This document shows, piece by piece, positions 8,646 to 16,698 of a stretch of DNA of 64,000 nucleotides. A model generated the notes under the pieces. It was not told the DNA's origin. It saw only the letters and a program-made list of their open reading frames with translations, and searched no databases. Source of the stretch: a virus. The stretch's first letter is position 1. Every line of letters begins with the position of its first letter. The DNA lies in the IMG/VR virus record IMGVR_UViG_3300042887_005324, positions 1 to 64,000 of that record; one strand, given 5' to 3'. The position numbers were made by a program, and so were the translations under genes.

Positions 8646-9085
8646 GACTTATCGTAATTAACAATAAAATCAGAGCAGACTCCAAGACATTGTGAGACAT
8701 CATCATTGAAGAGTTCTGGAAGAACGGCGATACTATTTGGTATAGGCTGTTTTCCAGGATATACCCAAATAAATTTTTTAGAAGTCAGAGCTAGTGTATC
8801 AGTTTGATGCCAGAAGTAATTTACCTCTTGATAATTATTATGAAAGAAAATTAAAGCATCAATGTTTTTACAGTGAACCCATAGTTTATCAGATCTTTCT
8901 ATGATCCAACTGATATCAATTTTGTACTGTGGAAAATCATGACCAAGCCACAGTACATTATTGATTTGCCAAACATCGATTTCAACCTCATATCCACTTG
9001 ATATTGATAAGTCAATATATGATGGTTTATTCTCTTCAGACTCAATCCGACCGTTAATATTTCCTCTATGTGAGATTAGTCTCAT
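8642..9085 (-). CDS. GDPD/PI-PLC-like phosphodiesterase, small form
   Basis: 147 residues with the glycerophosphodiester phosphodiesterase pattern: ISHRGN near residue 4-9, a Glu in ENKPSYI, VEIDVW (Glu/Asp pair) near 34-39, GHD at 48-50 and LWVHCKN near 67-73. The family normally spans ~240 residues, so this is a compact version of the TIM barrel, missing later strands. It overlaps the polymerase-like gene by 4 bases and follows the RuBisCO-like gene by 2, so the three are probably co-transcribed. Confidence 0.65.
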   Translation of the reverse strand: MRLISHRGNINGRIESEENKPSYIDLSISSGYEVEIDVWQINNVLWLGHDFPQYKIDISWIIERSDKLWVHCKNIDALIFFHNNYQEVNYFWHQTDTLALTSKKFIWVYPGKQPIPNSIAVLPELFNDDVSQCLGVCSDFIVNYDKS

Positions 9086-9087
9086 AA

Positions 9088-10317
9088 TTAAAAAATTCTA
9101 TATGCCAAATCACTTGAAAACTCTTTTGTTCCCCACTTCTCGATGGCCGCTAAATACTCTGGCTTATCAAATTCTTTATCTATAGCTTGTCTCATAGCTA
9201 GTCCACCAGAAAGAGTTCCCATAGGATGCCCATGCATCGCTCCTCCAACATTTGCCATCCAATCAAAAGACTCGAGAAGCCCATTGATATATTGAACTAA
9301 ACCAGGATGCATTCCACAACTAAGTGCTGGTACAATATTGTATTGCCACAAAACTTTCAATGCGTCTTTTAGTTCTTGATCATCTTGATTCATATATCCA
9401 CCAATCATGCCAGCATGAATAGAGTCAGAACCAGACCAACCAGCGATTTTACAAATAACAGGCCAGTAGATGTGAAATGGTGCTCTTCTATCAGTAAAGA
9501 ATTTGTCTCCACTTTTTTGAAAGTGAATCCAAAGATTTGGATTTTGTTTTCTGATTGCTCTGTAAGCTCCTAATCCACTCCAAACATTAATATGTATACC
9601 ATTTCCACCTTCATTAGCTACAAAATTAGCTCTTTCTAAAGCGTAAGGACTATCTCCATTAATACAAAATGTATAGATTACATTGGGTGCATTTTTTTGT
9701 AACCAATTTGTAATAAGAGGAACTCTTTTTTGTAAAGAACAGTGATCGGGGTTTCCTAGCAATTCATCTTCTTTGATAAAATTAACACCACCGTGTACCA
9801 TCTCCTTAACTGCCTCTAAAAGAACTTCTGGACTCATACCAACTTTTGGTTTGATTATACCACCGAAAAAAGGCTTATCATTCACACCATTGAATCTTCT
9901 AAATCCATCGATGCCATAAGCTGGTTTTAGTCTAAATTTATTTTCAACCTCTTCTGGAAGATTTATATCTAAAACATGACACTGTTCAATCTCGAGTATA
10001 TCAACTTGACCACCAGCGATGTGACAGAGTATTTGAGATACACCGTCTTCTTCAATATTAATATTTTCAAGTGGAAAAGCTATTTCAATGATTCCTTCTT
10101 TTACCGAAGATAGATAACTTTCATCCTCTAAGATGAAACAACTGTGGTCTTGAAACATTTGATCTGTTTCCCAGATACTTCTATTTTTAGGATTACCAAT
10201 ACTTTGTCCTATGGCAAGATTCCAAGCTGCCTCTCTCAATGATGTTCTTCCTTTAAGGAAATATTTTACTACAAAATATTTCTTATAATCAATGTCTTTT
10301 GTAAAAATGTTTACCAT
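9088..10317 (-). CDS. RuBisCO-like protein (form IV type)
   Basis: 409 residues with the RuBisCO large-subunit barrel. Conserved: K156 in IIKPKVG (K175 of plant enzyme), K182-x-D184-E185 in NFIKEDE (carbamylated Lys and metal ligands), H265, H301 in SIHAG (H327), S333 in LSCGMHPG (S379), G358-G359 and GHPMG. Not conserved: loop-6 Lys334 is Y308, the N-domain Glu60 position reads AIGQSIG, and Asn123 is missing. It therefore should not fix CO2 and belongs with RuBisCO-like proteins, which act as enolases or isomerases on sugar phosphates or thio-sugar phosphates. The exact reaction is not readable. Confidence 0.85.
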   Translation of the reverse strand: MVNIFTKDIDYKKYFVVKYFLKGRTSLREAAWNLAIGQSIGNPKNRSIWETDQMFQDHSCFILEDESYLSSVKEGIIEIAFPLENINIEEDGVSQILCHIAGGQVDILEIEQCHVLDINLPEEVENKFRLKPAYGIDGFRRFNGVNDKPFFGGIIKPKVGMSPEVLLEAVKEMVHGGVNFIKEDELLGNPDHCSLQKRVPLITNWLQKNAPNVIYTFCINGDSPYALERANFVANEGGNGIHINVWSGLGAYRAIRKQNPNLWIHFQKSGDKFFTDRRAPFHIYWPVICKIAGWSGSDSIHAGMIGGYMNQDDQELKDALKVLWQYNIVPALSCGMHPGLVQYINGLLESFDWMANVGGAMHGHPMGTLSGGLAMRQAIDKEFDKPEYLAAIEKWGTKEFSSDLAYRIF

Positions 10318-10412
10318 AACCTTTCAATATTATTTTATTTATTTTATTATAAATAAATATTTCAAGGAAGTTTACAATTTGCTAATACTAAATATATAGA
10401 GTAAAATTTAGA

Positions 10413-11717
10413 TTATTTTTTAGAGATTTCCTTTATTCCTTTGAGGCCTTTTTTGTCTTTTTCTTTGCCTTTTTCTATTTCAGTATAAATATCTGGATAA
10501 ACTTGTTCTTCTGAATCAACATCATACTTGATATCGAAAAAATCCCCAAAATCTAACAGACCATTTCTAGTAAGTTCTATCTCACTTTTCTTGTTGAAAT
10601 ATAGGTCTATTTTATCTTGTATTTCTTGTACAAATAAATTGAATATTCTTATTGTATTTTCGGTGAAAATACCGATTGGTTTTTTTCTTTTCTTATTGAA
10701 CGAACCTAAAATTACCTTGAATATGTATTCAAATTTTTTATTTTCAGAAATAAACTGTTTGGTCATCTTATTTGGAATTAATTCGACATTAATTCTAAAT
10801 TTATCTTTATCAAAGAACTCAGGTACTATAAAATCAAAGTTCAACAAATCTTCTTTGACATCAGACAAATAAGAGTTGTAAAGTTTACAAATTAAGTAGA
10901 TATAAATTTCGTCTCTTTTGTTACCTTGTATTTTCAGTTGTTTCATATCAACAGACTGACAAAAGTTCAGGAAGTTAACTAAAATAAGTGTGTATATTTC
11001 GACAAAATCAGTTGAGTTTGTATCTGATATTCTTTTATATAAAGGATTTAGAATTTCGAATTTTGAGTCTTGTCCTTCAATTTTTAGAATTAATTTTTCT
11101 AAATTTTTTTGAAAGTCATCATCCATTAAGAAAGAGTTTTGTAACTGTGGATTCAAAATTTTATAGAAAAAGTAAGCAAATGACTTTTCACCAAAAACGA
11201 ACTCTAAATCTTTTTCACTTGTGTTCAAGAAGTATTTAATTGCTTCAACTTTTTGTTCACTTAACTTACCTTTGAATATAACAGGAATTACATCAACATC
11301 AAAAAGTCTTGCGTATTCCTCAAGTTCATCATTTGTATAATTGAATTTTCCATTTTTACAAATTGAAGTCAGAACTAAATTGTTTTTAGGAATTCGACTA
11401 TATTCGATATTAGCTGGTTGATTGTCAGGGAAGTATTCAAAACCAAAGTGCCAACTTTTATTCAGTAATCCTTTTACTCTATCATCGATAGAATTGAAAA
11501 AATAGATTGCATGATTATAGTAGTTCTGCATAGCCATATCAATTAGATTGATAGGATCGTTGGAGATAGATTTTACTCTAATTGTAAAGTCTTTACCATC
11601 CCAATTGACATAAATTTTACTACCTTGTATATCTTCAAAAACAATTATTTCATTGTTGAATAGATCATTTAAGAACTTTTCGTCTTGAATGTCATTTAGT
11701 TTCATGAGTCTTGACAT
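10413..11717 (-). CDS. Hypothetical protein
   Basis: 434 residues, starting MSRLMKLNDIQDEKFL, very rich in Lys, Asn, Phe and Ile, with long helical stretches in the middle (residues ~190-360) and a Lys/Glu-rich tail with GKEKDKKGLKG. No signal peptide, membrane segment or catalytic motif was seen. It is the first gene of the minus-strand block that includes the RuBisCO-like gene, separated from it by 95 bases. Function unknown. Confidence 0.55.
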   Translation of the reverse strand: MSRLMKLNDIQDEKFLNDLFNNEIIVFEDIQGSKIYVNWDGKDFTIRVKSISNDPINLIDMAMQNYYNHAIYFFNSIDDRVKGLLNKSWHFGFEYFPDNQPANIEYSRIPKNNLVLTSICKNGKFNYTNDELEEYARLFDVDVIPVIFKGKLSEQKVEAIKYFLNTSEKDLEFVFGEKSFAYFFYKILNPQLQNSFLMDDDFQKNLEKLILKIEGQDSKFEILNPLYKRISDTNSTDFVEIYTLILVNFLNFCQSVDMKQLKIQGNKRDEIYIYLICKLYNSYLSDVKEDLLNFDFIVPEFFDKDKFRINVELIPNKMTKQFISENKKFEYIFKVILGSFNKKRKKPIGIFTENTIRIFNLFVQEIQDKIDLYFNKKSEIELTRNGLLDFGDFFDIKYDVDSEEQVYPDIYTEIEKGKEKDKKGLKGIKEISKK

Positions 11718-11773
11718 AATCTTTATAGTTGAAAGTTATTTTTTGTTTTTAATTAACTTTTATTGTCTTCCAA

Positions 11774-11784
11774 TTTAATATATA
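11774..11784 (+). promoter_or_regulatory. TTTAATATATA box, 6 nt before ATG of 11791
   Basis: Exact copy of the recurrent 11-mer; the ATG begins 7 bases after its last base. It should drive the 11791-14378 gene run. Confidence 0.55.
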
Positions 11785-11790
11785 TAAAAT

Positions 11791-12129
11791 ATGAGTGACA
11801 CTAAAATCAAAAAATTCAAAGAATTATCACAGGATGTCGAAAAGAAAGAATTGGAAATTGAATTTTCAAGAGTCAAGTCCGGTGAGTTTGAGATTGAGTC
11901 TATAATTGATGTTTTTCACGATCCAAAGGATATTAAAGAAAACTTTATAGGTATGCAATCTGATCTAAGTAAGAAAGATCTTAAAAGAGGTGATGTTATT
12001 TACATAACCGCTATGATAAAGAAAGCTGGTCACTCTATGACATCACCTGCTACACAAGCAGTATTGAAACTAAGAATAGTTGATATTTATCAAGGTTTGT
12101 CTTATTTAAGTAAAGTAATAAACAATTAA
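11791..12129 (+). CDS. Hypothetical protein
   Basis: 112 residues, helical Lys/Glu-rich N-terminus (contains KELEIEFSRVKSGEFE) followed by a strand-rich half with RGDVIYITAMIKK. The stop is followed by a one-base gap to the NFACT-R gene, so the two are probably translated from the same message. Family not recognised. Confidence 0.55.
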   Translation: MSDTKIKKFKELSQDVEKKELEIEFSRVKSGEFEIESIIDVFHDPKDIKENFIGMQSDLSKKDLKRGDVIYITAMIKKAGHSMTSPATQAVLKLRIVDIYQGLSYLSKVINN

Positions 12130-12130
12130 T

Positions 12131-12523
12131 ATGAAATATATTAAATCATTTAACGAGTCTAATAAATCTAATAAACCAAACATTAAAAAATTAGATATAG
12201 ATGGATTTTTAGTTTTCATGGGTAGAGATGCTTTATCTAATGATTACTTGACTTTTGAAGTTGCTGATAATGAAGATTATTGGATGCATGCAAAAGGAGT
12301 ACCTGGTTCACATGTTGTGATCAGGGTAGATAGTAAGATACCCGGATTGGAAACAATTAAAAAGGCTGCAAAATTAGCAGCAAAGAACTCAAAATCTTCT
12401 GATGAGCAAGTTAATGTGGTTTATTGTAAAAGAAAGTTCGTGAAAAAAGAACCAGGAATGAATGTTGGTCAAGTTAAGGTAGATTATACAAATAGCTATG
12501 AAATAACTGTTTCTAAAAATTAA
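12131..12523 (+). CDS. Stand-alone NFACT-R domain protein (RqcH/Tae2 C-terminal domain family)
   Basis: 130 residues. After an N-terminal MKYIKSFNES peptide, the rest matches the NFACT-R (DUF814) domain in order: GFLVFMGRDALSNDYL, DYWMHAKGVPGSHVVI, AAKLAAKNSKS, VVYCKRKFVKKEPG and GQVKV. In RqcH/NEMF this domain sits next to the tRNA/ribosome-binding parts that act on stalled 60S/50S subunits; the NFACT-N and coiled-coil parts are absent here. A free domain could compete with or redirect host rescue factors. The first 10 residues resemble the shared capsid-targeting-like peptide. Confidence 0.8.
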   Translation: MKYIKSFNESNKSNKPNIKKLDIDGFLVFMGRDALSNDYLTFEVADNEDYWMHAKGVPGSHVVIRVDSKIPGLETIKKAAKLAAKNSKSSDEQVNVVYCKRKFVKKEPGMNVGQVKVDYTNSYEITVSKN

Positions 12524-12529
12524 TATATA
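12520..12529 (+). promoter_or_regulatory. TTAATATATA box, 6 nt before ATG of 12536
   Basis: The box overlaps the end of the upstream gene (its TAA lies inside) and ends 6 bases before the next ATG, suggesting an internal promoter for the peptidase gene. Confidence 0.45.
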
Positions 12530-12535
12530 ACTTTA

Positions 12536-13912
12536 ATGAAAAAGACTTATTTTACCCCTGGTGTTGTTGAGATTTTTAATAAATTAAAAAGTGCACCAGC
12601 ATTCAAAGAATTGATTCTGAAGTTAGAAGAAGCAACTAAATTACCTGGTGATAAAATTGAATTTTCCGTAAGTAAATATGACCTTTCAAAACCTATTATC
12701 AAGAATATTTTAGGACCAGACGCATTTAGTGATAGTTTGATAGATGAGTTTATGAGAACTTTCAAGTTCAAAGTAGATGACATTGATAGAGGATATAAAT
12801 CAACTACAACCTATACGTCATCAGCAACAACTGGAAGTGCACCTTTCAAGAAAACTGTTAGCCAACCAGCTAAACCTCAAAGAATTTTCAAAGAAGAAGA
12901 TTATATCACACCAAGAGAATTTAAATTTGAACCCAATAATATTAGAGAGACATTTATTTCACTAGTCACTGAAACTTATCCTATGGGACATGAGGATGAG
13001 GTTGTTAAATATATCACACCTGGTCTAAAAAAAGACCAACATGGAAATTACTATACTATTATTGGAGATTCCGACACATCTTTTACTTGTCATTTAGATA
13101 CTGCTTCTAGAACTAAAGAAAAGATTAAATTAGTTCAGTATAAAAAAGATGGACAAGATTTCATAATGAGTGATGGTACCACTATTTTAGGAGCTGATGA
13201 TAAATCCGGTGTTGCTATATTGATGTATATGATACATCATAATGTACCAGGTGTTTATTGGTTCTTCATGGGTGAAGAAAGAGGCGGTGTTGGTTCAGGA
13301 AAAGTTGCTAATGATATTGAAAGTTATCCTTTTATGTCAAAAATTAAGAAAATGGTTTCATTCGACAGAAGAAACTATTATTCAGTAATCACATCACAAT
13401 TTGGAACTGTTTGTTGTTCAAATGAATTTGGTGATTCTTTGTGTAAAGAACTAAATAAGAGTGGATTAAAATTAAATTTAGATCCAACTGGTGTTTTTAC
13501 GGATTCTGCTAACTTTATAGATATTATACCAGAGTGTACGAATGTTTCAGTTGGTTATTTTAATGAACACACTTCTGAAGAGCTACAAAATATTACATAT
13601 TTAGAGAGATTAGCAAAAGCATGTGTTGCATGTGACTGGGATAAACTAGCTATTAAAAGAAAAGTAGGATTTGATGAGGATATCAAAAGTAAATATTTTA
13701 GATTGATCAAACAATTCAATAGAACTGTATTCTTTAACAAAGACTCTATAAAAGGCGTTGACGGTAAATTATTAATCAATTTAGAAGTTGATAGTAGCGA
13801 TCCTGATCATTTATATGAAGATTTAACATCATTACAAAAACTATTTTCACAACATAGATTAGATCCAGATATTTTGTTTGAAGGTGATAAAATAAAAATT
13901 GAACTTACATAA
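12536..13912 (+). CDS. M20/M28/M42-type zinc aminopeptidase-like protein (copy 2)
   Basis: 458 residues. Residues ~1-130 are an extra N-terminal region with a Ser/Thr/Pro-rich linker (90-115). The peptidase core follows: H186-x-D188 in TCHLDTA, D221-D222 in LGADDKSG, E247-E248 in FMGEERG, D277 in VSFDRR, and a final His in YFNEHTSEE. The core is clearly homologous to 4757-5836, so the phage carries two diverged copies. All metal ligands are kept, which argues for catalysis. Substrate unknown. Confidence 0.78.
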   Translation: MKKTYFTPGVVEIFNKLKSAPAFKELILKLEEATKLPGDKIEFSVSKYDLSKPIIKNILGPDAFSDSLIDEFMRTFKFKVDDIDRGYKSTTTYTSSATTGSAPFKKTVSQPAKPQRIFKEEDYITPREFKFEPNNIRETFISLVTETYPMGHEDEVVKYITPGLKKDQHGNYYTIIGDSDTSFTCHLDTASRTKEKIKLVQYKKDGQDFIMSDGTTILGADDKSGVAILMYMIHHNVPGVYWFFMGEERGGVGSGKVANDIESYPFMSKIKKMVSFDRRNYYSVITSQFGTVCCSNEFGDSLCKELNKSGLKLNLDPTGVFTDSANFIDIIPECTNVSVGYFNEHTSEELQNITYLERLAKACVACDWDKLAIKRKVGFDEDIKSKYFRLIKQFNRTVFFNKDSIKGVDGKLLINLEVDSSDPDHLYEDLTSLQKLFSQHRLDPDILFEGDKIKIELT

Positions 13913-13913
13913 T

Positions 13914-14378
13914 ATGAACTTGAAGAGATTTAAACAACTATTACAAGAAGATCGAGAAGGTTTTGATGATATTTATGATGATGATTTTTATTATGGTGAT
14001 GAAGATGAAGAGTCTTTATATGATAAGGATGCCATGGATATGGACGATGATGATGAATATGTAGGTGATACTGAAGTTCTTGAAAATCTAGCTACATTAA
14101 TTAGAAAAATGATTCAAACTGCTGGGATTAGTGATTATTATGTAACAACGAATAATTATGATATTAGTATACAATTTGTTTTCAATAAAACAGAAAAACT
14201 AAGTAGAATATTGAAAGTCATGGGATTGTTAAAAAAATTATACACTGATACACTGATACAATTTGAAGCAGATCTGGATTTGTGGGAAACTAAAGATGGT
14301 CGACCATTATTAACTGTTGATTTTTATTACAGTGATTATGTGAAAGGTAAGTATAATAAAGAAGACGCTCCTTTTTAA
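13914..14378 (+). CDS. Hypothetical acidic protein with short N-terminal targeting-like peptide
   Basis: 154 residues from the ATG at 13914, chosen over an in-frame TTG at 13899 because it follows the previous stop as TAATATG, a junction repeated in this genome. It starts MNLKRFKQLLQE, matching the shared peptide pattern, then has a very acidic stretch (residues ~15-50, mostly Asp/Glu/Tyr) and a folded alpha/beta C-terminal half. Function unknown. Confidence 0.6.
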   Translation: MNLKRFKQLLQEDREGFDDIYDDDFYYGDEDEESLYDKDAMDMDDDDEYVGDTEVLENLATLIRKMIQTAGISDYYVTTNNYDISIQFVFNKTEKLSRILKVMGLLKKLYTDTLIQFEADLDLWETKDGRPLLTVDFYYSDYVKGKYNKEDAPF

Positions 14379-14385
14379 TCTAAAC

Positions 14386-14419
14386 TTTTTGTTTTTTTCA
14401 AATAATATATATATCTTTG
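14386..14419 (+). promoter_or_regulatory. Bacteroidota-type promoter for tmRNA
   Basis: TTTTTG (14386-14391), a 20-base spacer and TATCTTTG (14412-14419) match the Bacteroidota TTTG/TAnnTTTG consensus. The mature tmRNA 5' end lies 16 bases downstream. This is the best host-type promoter in the window and also a clue to the host phylum. Confidence 0.65.
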
Positions 14420-14434
14420 TAAGATAATTAACAC

Positions 14435-14783
14435 GGGGGTGATTAGTATTGATTCGTAGGATAAAGTTAGTTATGCAGGCATCGGAAGATATCTAACCGA
14501 TTAAAATATGGTATCAAACGCTTAAATGGCAAAACAAACGAAGTAGCAAGCCGTGAAGAATTAGTAGCCGCTCTACGCAACAACATCTTAAAGGTAAACG
14601 AAGTAGCTGTAGCTTAATAGGTTTCCAAACAGTAAGAACTCTGTAAAAGTTCCGAGAAAGTTGAAATTTGAATCTCGTTAAAATAAAATATTCTATTTTG
14701 TAAGTTTAGAAAAACTTTCTAAGCCTGTGAATGAATAGTTATCATTAACTAAGGAAGACCCGGTTTCGTCACCGGCATCTCCA
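14435..14783 (+). ncRNA. ssrA: Transfer-messenger RNA (tmRNA)
   Basis: The 5' end GGGGGTG pairs with CATCTCC at 14776-14782 (two G-U pairs) to form the acceptor stem; the CCA is not encoded (ACTA follows). The 3' T-arm has stem CCGGT/ACCGG but a six-base loop TTCGTC instead of seven, an oddity. A reading frame ends with GTAGCTGTAGCT then TAATAG at 14615-14620, giving a tag ending NEVAVA. Two resume points are possible: GCT after TTAGTAGCC (tag ALRNNILKVNEVAVA) or GGC at 14528 (29-residue tag). It would rescue stalled ribosomes and mark products for proteolysis. Confidence 0.9.
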
Positions 14784-14790
14784 CTAACAA

Positions 14791-14820
14791 AAACTCAACC
14801 AAATGGTTGAGTTTTTTTTT
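14791..14820 (+). terminator. tmRNA terminator
   Basis: Stem ACTCAACC/GGTTGAGT with a four-base loop followed by ten T residues, 8 bases after the tmRNA 3' end. Confidence 0.9.
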
Positions 14821-14888
14821 TATTCAATTTAAATTTGATAGTTAATTAGATCAAACGAAAAAAAGAAACTTTTGATAGAGTAGCTTCT

Positions 14889-14896
14889 ATAAATAG
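14889..14896 (+). promoter_or_regulatory. TATAAATA, T4-late-like box upstream of 14923
   Basis: TATAAATA equals the T4 late promoter box and lies 26 bases before the methylase ATG. The 8-mer is expected by chance many times in such AT-rich DNA, so position is the only support. Confidence 0.3.
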
Positions 14897-14922
14897 GAAC
14901 TAAAATAAATATAGAAAATAAT

Positions 14923-15879
14923 ATGGCGTGTATTTCATACTTTGGAGGTAAATCCTCAAATGTTTTTCAAGAGTTTATTAATAAAAAAATACCAAAATCT
15001 GGTATAAAAACCTACTTAGAACCATTTAGTGGAAGTATGGGTACATATATGGATGATGATAGTCTTAAATTTGATACAGTTATTTATAATGATAAAAATC
15101 GTCACCAAGTGAATCTTTATAAATGTTGTTCTGAACCAGAGAAGTTCATTCCGTATTTAGAGTCATTAACTCAACTTGGTGGATTACTACACACATCTGA
15201 AACTGAACCACTAAAAAAGTGGGATTTCTATAAAGGAATCTATAAGCAATATCAAAAAAATGATTTTCTTGATAATATGAATTTTGAGATAGGTGATTTT
15301 GAAAAGGCTGCCATTTACGCATTTTTGATTACATCAGCTCACAATTCAGTCTATCCAAGAGGAGCGGGCTTCAATGGATATAAAAAAGATAAAGATCGAC
15401 TAAAATTGGAAGTCCTAATTTCTAAATTGAAGAAAAACACTTATACTGATAAGCTACAATCAATTACTGGATTCTATAACGAAGACTTCGAAGACTTGAT
15501 ATTAAAGTATGATTCAGAAGAAACATATTTATACTTAGATCCACCATACGCAAGATTTGATGAAGCAAAAGGTGATGATGATGCTAAGCGACTTTTTTGG
15601 TACGGTGCTGATCAAGATGGCGTATTTGGACCAGCATCACATAGAAGATTATTAGAAAGACTCAAAACTATCAAATCTCGTTGGTCACTTTCTTATTACT
15701 ACTTTCCACTATTAGAGGAATTATTACCAAGAAACGAGTATATTTGGACACAAAAAGAAGTCTTTAGAAGTTCCGCTCAAGGTGGTAATAACTCTGATGT
15801 AAAGAAAGAACAAGCTAAGGGAGTTGAGTTGTTGATTATGAATTATGATCCAATCACTGGTGAAAAATTAAACAAGTAA
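14923..15879 (+). CDS. D12-class (Dam-type) adenine-N6 DNA methyltransferase
   Basis: 318 residues. FGGKSS near residue 6 and EPFSGSMG near 40 form the AdoMet site (motif X/I), and YLDPPYAR near 205 is catalytic motif IV (DPPY). Order and length match the D12/Dam class. It may protect phage DNA from host restriction or mark it. The stop codon overlaps the next ATG (TAATG), so it is coupled to the sigma factor gene. Confidence 0.85.
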   Translation: MACISYFGGKSSNVFQEFINKKIPKSGIKTYLEPFSGSMGTYMDDDSLKFDTVIYNDKNRHQVNLYKCCSEPEKFIPYLESLTQLGGLLHTSETEPLKKWDFYKGIYKQYQKNDFLDNMNFEIGDFEKAAIYAFLITSAHNSVYPRGAGFNGYKKDKDRLKLEVLISKLKKNTYTDKLQSITGFYNEDFEDLILKYDSEETYLYLDPPYARFDEAKGDDDAKRLFWYGADQDGVFGPASHRRLLERLKTIKSRWSLSYYYFPLLEELLPRNEYIWTQKEVFRSSAQGGNNSDVKKEQAKGVELLIMNYDPITGEKLNK

Positions 15880-16490
15880 TGAGTAATAAAAGAGGCCGAA
15901 AAGGTCCTAAATATACAACACACGAAGAAGATAAAAGACTTGTTCTTTTAGCAATAAGTGGAGATTATAATGCTTATAACATTTTACTTGAAAAGTATAA
16001 GCCAATACTCTACATAGCAGCTAAAAGAAGATTGTTTAATTATGATGAGGAAGACATAGAAGATATTGTTATGACAGTATTAGGTAATGCTTTTGTAAAA
16101 ATTAAACAATATGATCCAGAAAAAGCTAAATTTTTTTGGTGGATAGTTGCTTGCTTACACAATCATGTAAGTAATTTATACAAAAGAGATAAACTAATTA
16201 AGAGAGATAACTTTGTTTCACTAAGTAATTCTCCAATGATAGAAGTATATAGTGATGACTCTAATTTTTCTGAAGACTATGATAAAGAACAAACTTCTAA
16301 ATTAATAAGACTCTTAATAAGTAAATTACCAGAGGATCAATCTAAAGCAATAACTATGAGATATTTCAAAGATGCATCAAACGAAGAAATAGCTAAAGAG
16401 ATTGGATGTAAGCCTGATGAAGTATGGTATAGATTAAAAAAAGGAAGAGAGAAGTTAAAAAAATTGTCTATAAATGGTAAACTATTCTAA
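15879..16490 (+). CDS. Sigma-70/ECF-like RNA polymerase sigma factor (possible late sigma)
   Basis: 203 residues. Region 2 is seen around residues 25-95 (AYNILLEKY, then EEDIEDIVMTVL and FFWWIVACLHNHVSNLYKR) and region 4 at ~145-200 (LISKLPEDQSKAITMRYFKDASNEEIAKEIG followed by VWYRLKKGREKL, a helix-turn-helix). No regions 1 or 3 of size, as in ECF and T4 gp55-type factors. It is a good candidate to read the phage-specific TTTAATATATA or TATAAATA boxes; that link is inference. Confidence 0.8.
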   Translation: MSNKRGRKGPKYTTHEEDKRLVLLAISGDYNAYNILLEKYKPILYIAAKRRLFNYDEEDIEDIVMTVLGNAFVKIKQYDPEKAKFFWWIVACLHNHVSNLYKRDKLIKRDNFVSLSNSPMIEVYSDDSNFSEDYDKEQTSKLIRLLISKLPEDQSKAITMRYFKDASNEEIAKEIGCKPDEVWYRLKKGREKLKKLSINGKLF

Positions 16491-16491
16491 T

Positions 16492-16698
16492 ATGTATCCA
16501 CTACCTGGTCAAAAATATAAACATTATAAAGGTGGTACCTATGAGGTCATATCTATGGCTAATCATACAGAAACTAAAGAAGTTGTAGTTGTTTATAAGT
16601 CAATAAACTTTGGTTCTGTTTATGTTAGACCACTTGAAATTTGGAACTCAAAAACAGAAGATAATCAACAAAAATTTACATTAATTGATGGAAATTAA
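16492..16698 (+). CDS. DUF1653-like small protein
   Basis: 68 residues from the ATG at 16492 (TAATATG junction with the sigma gene; an earlier in-frame ATG at 16474 lies inside that gene). The pattern KHYKGGTYEVISMANHTETKE followed by VVVYKS and YVRPLEIW is the DUF1653 signature. Function of the family is unknown; such small SH3-like proteins are common in phages. Confidence 0.75.
   Translation: MYPLPGQKYKHYKGGTYEVISMANHTETKEVVVVYKSINFGSVYVRPLEIWNSKTEDNQQKFTLIDGN

Noticed and set aside
9088-10317. Reading the RuBisCO-family gene as a CO2-fixing enzyme
   Set aside because: The loop-6 Lys position is Tyr308 and the N-domain Glu and Asn are missing, so carboxylation is not expected.
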